A stretch of DNA of 64,000 nucleotides from Formicarius rufipectus (lineage: Eukaryota; Chordata; Aves; Passeriformes; Formicariidae), in contig VXAU01004012.1 in NCBI GenBank assembly GCA_013399695.1, forward strand, positions 26,196 to 90,195, given 5' to 3'. The notes under the pieces were generated by a model that saw only the letters and a program-made list of their open reading frames with translations, did not search any database and was not told where the DNA came from. A program made the translations under genes and the position numbers. This document shows, in pieces, positions 28,730-40,217 of this stretch; within the stretch, counting starts at the first letter, position 1; each line of letters starts with the position of its first letter.

Positions 28730-29200
28730 CTGGAGGTCAGTGTGGTTGTCAGGGAGCTGCAAGGGAAGCGAGCTAAGAGACAAGTGCGACAACGCTGCTA
28801 GCAGGGCAGGGATGCTACCAGCATGGGAGCTGCTCTCACATCTCCTGAGCAAGAGGGGCAGGGCAGTGTCTGAGCAGGGGTCAGAGGAGCAGGATGGCTA
28901 GGCAGGGACACAGGAACAGGGATGAGCTGAAGCTAGGTGGGGATGTCAGCCCATGGGTGGTGGTCAGGGTCAGGAATGGGGAGATTGGATGTTCAGGTGT
29001 ACCTGCCACCCAGCTCAAACGAGACCAAGGGCAAGAGCTGCAGCTTCAAAGCAGGTCCAGAGTGAAGACAGAGAGCAACTCACCTCTCTCAGACACTTGC
29101 ACACAGCTCAGCTTCATGGCTGCATGGCTGCACCAGGCTGGACCCACCCTAGCACAGGCCAAGCCCCTACAAGTTGGTAGGTGGGTGGGTGAGTGGGGAA
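28730..29200. other. GC-rich island, unclassified (possibly an old repeat)
   Basis: About 470 bp clearly richer in G+C than its flanks, rich in GGGGCAGGGCAG and GGTCAGGGTCAGG type runs and ending near GGTAGGTGGGTGGGTGAG. Two ORFs of 120 and 75 aa overlap in different frames with no recognisable domain, so I do not call a gene. Either an old repeat or an unannotated GC-rich element. Confidence 0.4.
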
Positions 29201-32200
29201 AGATTTGCACATGGGAAGGCTTTGAAATGTTATGCTGTACCTTTTTGGGGTTTTAGTCACATGGTCATCAGCTATATGATAACATTTCTGGAGTGAAAGA
29301 CCAGATACAAAAGCAACTACCAAAGGCCAGATAAGTAACATCATTACTTAAATATGTTACACAAATTAAAGATTATTAGAATCTAGAAAAGGAGAAATAT
29401 TTCCAGTGAACATCTGTCAAAGGAAGAGTTTGACACTCAGTTCAATAATCTTGGATATAAATCACACAAAATGGAGTAAGACTCACTTTTAATGCAAAAT
29501 CCTTAATCCAACAAACTTAAAATCATGGATTTTAACATTGCAAGGTCAAAAAATGGAGTATAAGATCTGCATTCCCAGAAAACTCAAGCAGATTTTCTTA
29601 ATGGTAAATGAAGTATTTTCAAACTAAATCTTTACTCTTTTGAAAGTATGTACAGCCTGCCAGACATCAAAAAATAGATGTCAAAATTTAAGAGGCTATT
29701 TGAGCATCATTATATACTGTTCTTGGAAACTAAGAATGACCACAACAGGATGTCAATTGTTTTCTCCCAAATAGTTTACTTCAATGTTTTGATGATGCTT
29801 AATTTTCGTCTCTTTGACAGTCAAGCTCTAAATAGTTTAATATCGCAGTGCTATCCCTCAAAATGTTTGTTTGTTTGTTTTTTAGACAAAAATACATATC
29901 TTGGTCTTGCCTCCCAAGTACTCTGAAATTATGAATCAACACAAAAGATGTTTTCTAGCTAAAGCACAAAAAGACCCACACAAATGTTTACATTACCACT
30001 TTTTCTCTTTAGACTTTTCACCATTAAAAATGTCAATACAGGGCATTTTTTGTAACATATTTTTTAAAACAAAACAAAACAAAATAATTATTTACTTCCA
30101 ATGCATTGTCATGAACCACTTAGTAGTTTTCTTTCTTTTAATATCTGAGATACATGGCTTAGAACTAAAATAATCTTATTTCACTCTGTTATTTTTCAAA
30201 TATACCATTCTCAGTTCTTTATCTAGGGATTCATTAAGGCATGAAGTGAGTAGTACCTTCACATCAGGTAGGAATCAGTCAAATAATTAAACAGTTGCTC
30301 TATTTTAAATGCACTTTTTAGTCCCAGTGAGGCAGGTGAAGATAATGCTCACTTAAACATTTTCTCACTTAAGTGCACTTAACACAGATTCAAAAGACGG
30401 GTAATAGGATTTGTAGCAGCCACTCAAATCCAAATAGTTGCGTGCCCAATGTCACTAACTTTTAATCAAACACAACATTGTGCCAAATAATAAGGCAGTA
30501 CTCAGATCTCCCATTAAGGAAGAGCTCCTTTACTTTTTCAAAACAATAATAGGGACTTATCAGTTGCAATTTACACTTTCATGTTTTCTGATAAAATTGT
30601 GGTGCTCACATAAAAAAAACCTAGCAAAAATATGTTAAAATTTGCAATCCAAATTAAGTTTGCTTCTTCAATTTTCCTATTAATGCAGAAGAGTCTAGCT
30701 GTGTTAAGTATAAGTTGTCAAATTCTTTCTTATTCCTACTTGAGTCTTAAGATTAGAAACAATTTGTGCTATATCCAATATGTATTGCTGAAATTACCCA
30801 TGTTATCAGCTCTGAAGTGCTTTAAGATGAAATGGAAATAACAGAAGAGTACTCTTTCATTTCCATTATCTGCTTTTTTATTACAACAAAAATATTTAAT
30901 TTTTCTTATGTTCAGATGCTTGCTGATTGACTAAAAACAAACAAACAAACAACTAAAGGAAATAAAACAGATAATTTTGAAATTTTAAAAGTTCAACTGT
31001 TTGGGAAGTACTCCATTGCGGACATGTCAAATAGTTCCTTACATTACAGAAGAGAGCATATTTTTTTCACTTTCAAACCTTATGCAAGAGATTTAGCTCC
31101 AATATACCAATATAAGTATGTCTATACTTGTGGAAAAAAAAAATCAGTGTCTTTAGCCCTATTTTAGCTTATTTTTGAATTCAAAACCAAATTGAGAACT
31201 AAACTTTTTGAACAAAAACTCAGCCAATAAATCACAAGCTTTAAAATTAACATAATCATAATGCACACATTCAGCAGTTGTTTTAACCTTATTTGTATTA
31301 GTAGTATTAGTATTATTTACTACTACTACTAGGAATAGCTCTTCAACTGAGGAAAAAAAAAAAGAAAAAAAAAAGAAAAAGAATGCTATATATAACCAAA
31401 ATAACATGAATGTAAACTATTTAATACTTTCACCACTTGACCTTCTGTAGAGATTCCCAAATGATTTCAAATTTGCTTGCCTTCAATATATGGATCCTCT
31501 CTGTCTTGAGTACCTATGTGTGCTAACCCTTTAGCCATGGCAGTAGGAGACCCCTTGGAGCTGGCAGCATCTGTTAACCTTCTATGTGTGACTGAGATCC
31601 TCTGCTGCAGTGACTGAATGACTGCAGACTGATGCTCTGGGGAAATTCTAGACACAACTAACATTCTTCCACTGAATTTTCCATTTTATGTAGATGGAAA
31701 TATATATAGTTTAGTACATGTATTTGTACTATAAAAATTTCATCCTCAAAGACAGTACCTCGCAGAGGTTTTTCACAATTATTCACTTTTGTCAGATTTC
31801 TAGAGCTCTATCGGCCAAGATACAAAAGTTAAGATTACAGAAAATAATCAGAAAATAATAAGAAAAGCAACTCAAATAATTTACATCTTTGCAGATTAAA
31901 TCTTGCAGACAGACTCTTGCTAAAAAGCAGTACACAGGCCAAGTGAAAGAAAGCAACTATGATGAATGTATTTAGGACAGAAGAACATTTACATTTATTT
32001 ATATTTATTATTTGTATTTGCATCATCACTTCCATTTACTTGAAAGTCCTTGCTCCTTTTACAGTTCATTAACATAAGATCCCTTTCAGACATCTAAGTG
32101 GCTGCTGTACTCACAGAAGGGTAGCTGATAGCTTTGACGTTTCAGGGCAGCCATGGCATACAAGGAAAGAGTTCAGTAGTAAGCCAATCCACAATGACAG

Positions 32201-32310
32201 ATTTGGACAATGCTCCTCAGTGAATGTCATTTAGTAGAGTGTGAACAGCCATGATACCTCATACTACAGAGCTTGGATCAGCAAAAGACTGTCCTCTTTC
32301 CTTTTCCCAC

Positions 32311-32407
32311 CACAAAAAAATAAAAACAAAAAAAACCCCAAAACAAACAAACAATGAAAAACAAAAACAAACAAAAACCCAAAAACAAACCAACAGAAAA
32401 ACAAACA
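32311..32407 (+). repeat. A-rich (CAAA)n-type tract
   Basis: AAAAACAAAAAAAACCCC, then AAACAAACAAAC and ACAAAAACAAAC steps over ~97 bp. Confidence 0.82.
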
Positions 32408-32489
32408 TAGAAACTTACTTTTTGCTCTTCTAAAGTATGTATTTTCTTGGGATTAAGGAATAAAGTTTTGATTAGGGGAGTATGGAAAG

Positions 32490-32551
32490 AATTACAGAAC
32501 CACAGAATACTCTGAGTTGAATTAAACCCACATGGATGATCGAGCCGAACT
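32490..32551 (-). mobile_element. CR1 3'-end fragment
   Basis: ATTACAGAACCACAGAATAC and then the antisense of the CR1 end (CACATGGATGATCGAGCC). Very short and diverged. Confidence 0.6.
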
Positions 32552-35500
32552 AGAAACTTCTACTGAGAAGGCAGTGCCTTTTCTATATAATCTCTGTAAC
32601 AACTGATGTTTGTGAGACTTCTCACTCATTCATTTCCCTCTAAAATAAATCAAGAATATAATTCTATGTGGATGGCAAGAGTGTCAGGACTGGACAGTAC
32701 CAAAAAATACTTGCAGGTAGTTTGCTTTCCACTCTCTAGACACTCAGGAAGAAATCATTTAGCAAACAAGCAGGTGGAAAAACTTTATACTATGGGGTTT
32801 ATGAACATCACTCAAAGCAATAGCTACATCCATCCCTCAGGGAATCAGCAGAACAAAGCTAAAGCTTTCTTTTCAAGTACAACCAGTATCAAGTGCCTGG
32901 AACATTTATATCAAGAGGTAGTTTCCTACTTGATTCTTTGCATACTGGAACTGAATATGCCCTTTACCTCTAGAAATGCTCTCCCCAGACAGAGAAAATT
33001 ACTTTCTCTTTTGTAATGGTAAAGAGAAAGAAAGCTATGGATGGGAAAAAAATTATATCATGAGAAACAGAAAGAAAGTAAGTCCCTTGGGATATTGATA
33101 AGACACAACTGTGTATGTATGTCCTATATCTTGGGTCTAGCTTAGAACTGTGCTTGCATTTCACATTAAAGATGAACATTAAAGAGTTGTTTAAATACAA
33201 ATAATGAAGACTATTCATAAAATTTTTGGATGTGTTCTGATCACATTCTGATCACATCGAGAATTATACTACTAAAGGAATACAGCCTGGAAATACCTAG
33301 CTTCTGGACGTTGATTTGTCATAAGAGTAACGAGAAGCACACCGGGTTCAATGTAAATCACAGTGGCTCAAAAATCAATACGTATTGGGCTATAAATCTA
33401 GACACCTCAGGATTTTAAAAAGAAGCAGTAAGGCTCCTGAAAGGCTTGGATGTCACCAGAATTAAGTAGTATCCATCACAAAATTTTCAAACCCATAATT
33501 TTTGGCTTTAGTACCTAATTTTTGTCTTTTGTATGAGATAATCCTTCTATATATTAATTCTGTGTGAACTGTTGTCTTTGCATAAACTACATACCTAGTT
33601 TTATAGAAATAGCTGAAATTTCACTGTGAAGCTGTTATAGACCAGATCTCAATGAATCCTGTTTATCAATCTTTCTGCATTGATACCATCCTTGGCAAGT
33701 GGCCTCAGTCAGTGATGCAGAAAAGTGCACGTTAGTATTCAGCTAAAGTGCAGGTGGGACCCCTGATGACTCATGCAATTATATAATTGACTGAGATCAC
33801 CAAAAGGGAAGAAACATAATCATTACAAAAACCTCCATATTCTCTTGGTCTTATAATGCTTGTGCTCTGAAGACAGAATTCCCTATTAGATACTCTGAAA
33901 TGTCTAACGAAGGCTGTTATAGTGATTTTGATGATGTTTGCAATTTGGTTATTCTAATTGTTCTACCTGTTTGGAAAAGGGATAAAGGCCAATAAAATGT
34001 CAAAACAAAATTAACAGATAAGCAAAAATTAGAGACGAAGATGCTACATTTAGCTCAGTCAGAACTGCAGAGTATTTTTAGGTCAGGATTAGTAGCTGGT
34101 GTCTGAATTCTACACCAAGAAACTGTTACAGATGATGGATTAGGTTTATTGATATATTTTAATACATTGGGGCAGCAAGGATTCCAGGTAATATTTGTCT
34201 CAAACATCAGCATCTTTTTAATTCTAATTAATCTAAAACTAACCTGACATATTAGCAGAGGTTAAATTAAATTTGAGGTTTGATATTCAGAAAGAGTGAT
34301 GCCTTAGAGAACACCAGAATCTCAGAAGAGATTTTCTAAGAGGAAATAGTGTGTAGTAGTGACATTTATTTACACCATAAATATTTTCCCTTCTTTTTAC
34401 ATAACTTCTGGATATCTAGATATTTAATTTCCAAATCTTTTGCATCAATGAATGTTCCTTATCTAAACCCTGTAACAATAGTAGACAGCCTGCACTACAC
34501 ATGTCTTATGGAGAAACCACTGAAATAATTCCAATGTATGGTGGTTAGTGAACATACAAAAAAGTACATGTTGCTCAAATAGCTAATTCTATCTACTGAG
34601 CACCATCAATGGCAACTTTTCTCAGGAGAGAATTAAAAAACTACAGCGAGTTGAAAAGTTAGACAGGTGTGGCCAACTGAAACAAATAGATTTAAAATCC
34701 AAAGAAATGTGGTAGAAGATTTAATTATTTCTATAAACAAGCAACAGAATAGTAACGAAGACTCAGCTATGCATGTACACTGTGTTTGATCCTTGGGCTG
34801 GGAATAGCTTCTGTTCTCAGTCCTGCACTGGTATTCTGCATGAAACTTTTACTCTAGTGTTACTCAAAGTCAGAAAGTTATTCAATACCATTGAGCCTAC
34901 AAGCACATCACATAACATACCTTACAGTTCAAAGACAAAGAAGGAATAGCATACAAAGGCATGGAAGAAATGTGTCTCATCTAAGACATCAAAAGGAAGA
35001 AAGAGATGGGATACCTGCAAAATATTTGAATAGAAATTCCATCTACAAATAAAGACCTTTCCTTTTAAAAACACTTCTGCAAATACAGTATGAAAAAACT
35101 GACTTTTGAAAATTCAGGTATAATGGAAATATACAGCATAGGACATAAAATTGCTGCATAACAAAAAGTAAAATCCTTGTCATCTTTTGCATTTTGAATA
35201 TTTTCATGTTTTCCCAATTAACATGTTTAATTTCTTTATTTTTATACAATTTGAAGTATAGATTCCAAAATATTTTGCTTGGTTTTTAACACTAAATAAA
35301 ATTAATAGTGATTCTCTAATTAAATCTGCTTGCTTGATACAATATAACAAATTTAATTTACCTCTATAACTAATGCTTCAAAAGAAATTTGACCATTGAG
35401 TTACATCTTTCAATATTTTTCTTGCAGGTAGTGGAATATATAAATCACATTTCACTCAATCATTTTATGGTATATCATCACCAAATATCCAAGGAAGCAC

Positions 35501-38500
35501 AAACCTTAAGCATTAAAAGTGAAACCGTTAACTTGCAGATAAATCTTCAAAACCTCACATCTGAAAAATTTTTAGTAAAGGTCTAACTGTTAGGGATAAG
35601 AACTGAAAAATACCACATATTAGATTCTTTCTCATCTTTAAGATAAATATAAACTTATTTTAGTTGGACATAAAAATAAATTCCAGTACTCCCATTTATT
35701 ATTTTAAATTATGGAAAATTATTTAAATAATAATGCATAAAGAAGTGCCCTTTTTCAACTTCATTGTTTTGGGAAAAATGTGACTATATTTCCCTCACTT
35801 AAATAAAATACATGGCTGAACTAAGATTAAAATTAGAAATGTATTTCTGAACACAAAAATATGACAGTATTGACTGTATTTAATAGCTGATGACTATAAC
35901 TGTCATGCTTGAATTGGCCTTTCATTCTCTAAAATAGACTTCTTTATGTATCACTCCATGTTATTGAATATTGATAATCTTCAATATATTTAACACATTT
36001 GAAAAAAAAAATTAATTTCTTGTGGTTTTTACTTCAAGAAAGTATGTTCATGCGTCTCAATTTGGTCTGACTTTTTTTGGCAATTATAGAAAAAAATACT
36101 CCACAAAGAAACAACGCACCTCAAAACAAAATGGAAATTTTGTGCCAATTTAAACCATGTTTCCTGTCATAAGGATTACCTTATAAAACATAGGCTAGAG
36201 CCTTACATTGATAAACATTTAAGAAGAAGATAATTTAAATTCTGTTTCTTGGTGGACTTCTTATTGTTACTGGTTTTGTGGCTCTTTTTGCTTAGGTGTC
36301 CATGTGTTGCCTCCCTCTCCCCCAATGAACATGAGACTGTATATATATTGCAAGGAGACTATCGACTACCTTTTGCTATTGGTAGACTGTATGGGATAGC
36401 AGCACACTCAATATTATTTCTTCACTATTAGAATAATTTTTGACTTCAAGGATTTTTCTTATCTTCTATGCCTCTAATGAATTTACTATAGTTTTCAAAA
36501 GCAATGCATATTCAGCACATAATAGCAAGAGTGGGGAATGAAGTCTGCATGTACTGTCAACAACTCCTGGTGACTGAGTCTTTGTAGTTTCTGAAACATG
36601 TAATCAAGCTTGTTCTCAGAAACCAGGAACATCAGAGAAGTCAAGCCACTACTGGGAAAACAAATTGGAAATACTATTTTATAATTATGTAGGTGTCATG
36701 CACAATTAACACTTTCAATTAAAAAAAAATAGAAAAAAGAGAAATCACATTTTTTTCTTAAGTAGATACTGTTGGTATCTTTTCTGACTCTTCCTCTGCC
36801 ACCCAAAGATTTGTCCATTTTTGCATTTCTATAGACTGAGATTTTTACAGATCATGAAAGCAAAGGAAAAACTCATGCAATATCTACAAGTGGAAATACC
36901 AAATTGCGTATTTCAGGTATAGTAGGAAATCTATACTTCAGATTTTATTTTAAAGCCTTGGTTTCAGACTTTTGGAAAACATGATGTAATTTAACAAAAA
37001 TGGAGTGGAGATTTCACATAGTGTTTCAGCTGGAGAGATTTATTCCTCACTTTTCAAGAGATATTACCAAAAGAAAAAAAAAAAAATCAGAATTACATGT
37101 GTTGTTTTTTTTTAATTTCCATTTTTATTGTCAATCAGGCAAAGGAATTCTCAGTATATACTTAACAGAGACTATTGAAACTGTGTAAAAAAACAAGTCA
37201 CTGAATTATGACTTCTCATAGAAGATCGATGTAAATAGTTCATCTACTGCATTCAGAATTGCTATGCAGTTGATAGTGTTGGCATATTCATAGATACCAT
37301 CTGACATCATACTTTTTCAAAATCCTCAGAAGGTTAGTCAATCTCTTTACCTAGGGCTGTGAACTACAGTGATACTACTGAAATACTACTGCTACATAAT
37401 TGAAAATGCTGCAGCACCAGCAAAATTATCTTACCAAAAAACCCCACTAACGCTACTAAAAATAATGAGTGCCAGAGGAAAATACGGAAGGGATGGGAGA
37501 TGACAGTAAATCCTAAATTCTTAGGAGGAAATCCAAAATTCAGGGTCAGTTTCATTATGGCAATATATGATTTCAACTCCTCAAACACCCGGAGAAGGTT
37601 AACACTAAAACGGTACCAGTCATCTGATGAAGACACAGTACATTTCCATTCAACTTCTTAATCTTTCAGCTGGGAGTGAAAGATGAGGTGCTAGAAACAA
37701 AGGAAAATGTCATCTGTCCTTCTCTAATTCAGGTCTAGTGATAGCTATATTGAATCAAAAAGGAATAGCCATGGAATTAGAGCTTTTCCCATTAACCTAA
37801 ATGCACACAATATATATGAGAAATTTTTTGTAATGTGAAAAACATGGCAAACATTCAGTCATAAAAACAAATAAATTAGTATTAATTAGTCATTGAGTTT
37901 TGCAGCCTTTCTAATCGAGCATTTGGATCTCTGAGACTGGAACAACATCAAGAGCACTAATACTAAACTTATTATTACAAAAAATAAAAAAGGAAATAAA
38001 GGTTGATTAAACTCTTCAGTTGTTTGATAACAATTTAGTTAGTCTGCAATGTCCACAGTTTTCATTGCCTCACAACTAGGGAAATATGAGTGCACATAGA
38101 ACTGACCTGAGCCACAACACTGGGGCTTGGGGCCCAATGCCTGTTAGGCAAGACATAAGGCACGTCTGCTGCCATGTCTTTGCAAAATCCCAAGGACAGC
38201 ACAATTCATGCAAGGAGAGATATTTGCTACAAGTGCTGTAGCCCAGGGAGCTCTGAGAAATACACATTGCAAGAAATCAAGAGAAGAGAGAGTGAAAGCA
38301 TATCATTTATAAAACAGCTTGACTGAGCAAGTAAGTCTGATTACCTGCACTGTGCAACTATTGTCACCATGGCTCCATGGGGAGCACGTTCATTTGTCAC
38401 TTTCACCTACCATATCTCAAGACATACAGGTATTACATTGAATGCATCCCTCAGCAGTTGGCTGGCAGCCTGCTTTCTGGCACATCTCAAATCCTTAAAT

Positions 38501-38573
38501 AAATGCTCAGGACTATACTCACTGCTCTCCATCACCCTATTTCTAACCTCTTTCAAAGTGTCTACACACCGGT

Positions 38574-38579
38574 TTTAAT
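38574..38579 (-). terminator. Possible poly(A) signal ATTAAA
   Basis: On the minus strand ATTAAA lies 27-32 nt past the stop codon, followed by a GT-rich stretch (GGTGTGTAG). It would give a 3' UTR of only ~50-60 nt. No closer AATAAA was seen. Unproven. Confidence 0.35.
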
Positions 38580-38605
38580 ACACTGGCTTCCCAGGTTACC
38601 CTCCA

Positions 38606-40217
38606 TCACAGGTATTTTCGTTTGAAATAGGTGAGAGTGCTCCTCCCAGGGCTCCAGGGCCTGCGGGACCCTGTCAAGGCCAGGGTGCTGCCAGAGGGGC
38701 ATGATCCAGAGCGGGTCAGGGTGGCATAGGGAGGGGGAGACGTGGAGCGGGGTAGGGTGGTGTAGGCAGAGCGGGACAAGATGTTGTAGGAGGAGCGGGA
38801 CAAGGAGCTGTACGGAGGGCGTGTGAGCGTGCCGTAGGCAGTGCGGGATGAAGAGTAGCCCGAGCGCCCCTCAGGGCTCCACAATGATCGGGAGGTGGGA
38901 GCCCACGAGGAGTAGGACACCGAGCGAGTGTTGGTGTCAGAGGATGGACCCCACTGAGAACCGCACAACGACCGAGACCCCGGGGTGCCCACGAGTCGGG
39001 AGATGGAGCGAGAGGTGGGGGCACAGAGGGAGAGGGCTGTGGCAGCTGAGAAGGGGCGTGGAGATGGGGGACACGGGAGGGAGGCTGTTGCTGACGAGTC
39101 CAAGGCTTGAGCACCAGGAGAGCTGGCAGGGCGGGCCCCCACAGCCCCCAGCGAGGCAGAGGTGGGGGAGCAGAGTGAATGGGCTGCGGGGGGCCCTACT
39201 GGGCGTGGGGCTGGAGAGCACAGTGAGTGGGCTGCCGGGGGTCCCACAGGACGGGAAGTTGGGGAACACCTTGAGGCACTCCCCATCTGCAGCCCTGTTG
39301 GGGGAGTGCTACAGTCGGCAGTGCGGGGCACTGGTGAAGCCACTGGGCAGGGACTTGGGGAACATACGCCATGGGCTACCGGGGCACTCAGGGGTTGGGA
39401 GGACAAGGTGGCCATTGGGCCACATGAAGGCTGGGTGCTTGGCGACGGTGTGGAGCCACAGACAACATGCGAGATGGAGGCACCAGGCACTGAAAGGGGA
39501 GCTGCAGATGGCATAGGACTACCAATGGTGTGGACCACTGGAGAGCACATGGAGTAGGACGGTGGAGCAGACATATGGGTAGGGACTGCCTGAGTTGCCA
39601 CAGTGGGACTGGGGCCAGCCATGAAGTGGGTCAGCAATGCACTCACCGCATTATTCGCGGGAACAGAGACAGAATAAGACATCGGCCCCCCTCCACCAGG
39701 CAAGTTTGTGGGAGCAGAACCTGACTCAAACACCACATGAGGCATAGGGGCGCACACAGGGTTAGATGCTGGGGCAGGCATAGAGCCATACATGGATGGA
39801 GACATGGGAGTACACGTAGCAGGAGGCACAGTCTCACATATGACACGGAACCCAGGATCACATCCCATCTCAAAACCAGAATTGATGTTTGGATTGAATC
39901 CTTGGTTGCAGATGGAGTTGCATAAGGGGTGACCCGCTGGGAGGTACACGAAGTCGTACACCGGTTGGCCTCCTGCACTGCAGTTTGGGTTGCACACTGG
40001 GATACATATATATTCACACACTGGGAGTGATCCATTCTGGCTGACAGGCAACACGCCGTTCTGGCCTGCAGAGCAACAAACTTCAGCCTTGGCGCATCCC
40101 TTGCAGTAGGCAAACTTGTGGCATCCAAAGTTGGCCAGGAGCCGGTGGCTGCCAAGCCTGTAAGGTGTGAACTCCACTATAGTCCGTGCCTGTTGGTTGG
40201 ACGCCAGTGTTCCCAAA
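38606..40217 (-). CDS. Exon 13: end of beta-barrel 2 fused to a ~489-residue low-complexity tail
   Basis: 1612 bp including TGA at 38608-38606. Acceptor CTCTTTCTCCAG. Residues 652-699 complete beta-barrel 2 (IVEFTPYRLGSHRLLANF, matching the family F...P...G...L.A.F). The frame then runs on without a stop. First comes a Cys-rich part (700-810), then a Pro/Ser/Ala region with recurrent CSP or CAP motifs and a 16-residue tandem duplication, then a Ser/Tyr/Arg repeat, ending in KRKYL. There are 24 cysteines in the tail. It is GC-rich, unlike the AT-rich exons 2-12. The long antisense and shifted ORFs here are shadows. Confidence 0.92.

Larger units (their letters stand above)
29201..38573. other. 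Intergenic, downstream of the transglutaminase-like gene; no gene seen
   Basis: AT-rich, with ORFs of 60-136 aa and no domain. Contains a (TAC/TAG)n patch near 31297-31332, a direct repeat TTCTGATCACA at 33236-33257 and a small CR1 piece. No exons that could extend the gene were found beyond its stop. Confidence 0.62.

Noticed and set aside
35389..35586. 65-aa ORF beginning near a good acceptor (TTTTTCTTGCAG)
   Set aside because: No donor that fits, no homology recognised and no partner exons nearby.
39173..39268. Tandem repeat considered as a CRISPR-like array
   Set aside because: Adjacent in-frame coding units without spacers in a vertebrate exon.
38848..39516. 222-aa plus-strand ORF, plus others of 131 and 64 aa, opposite exon 13
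   Set aside because: Antisense shadow of the GC-rich repetitive tail; no domain, no splice context, while the minus frame is continuous with barrel 2.
39643..40155. 170-aa minus-strand ORF inside exon 13
   Set aside because: Shifted frame of the same exon; the true frame is fixed by the phase from exon 12 and by the barrel-2 homology.
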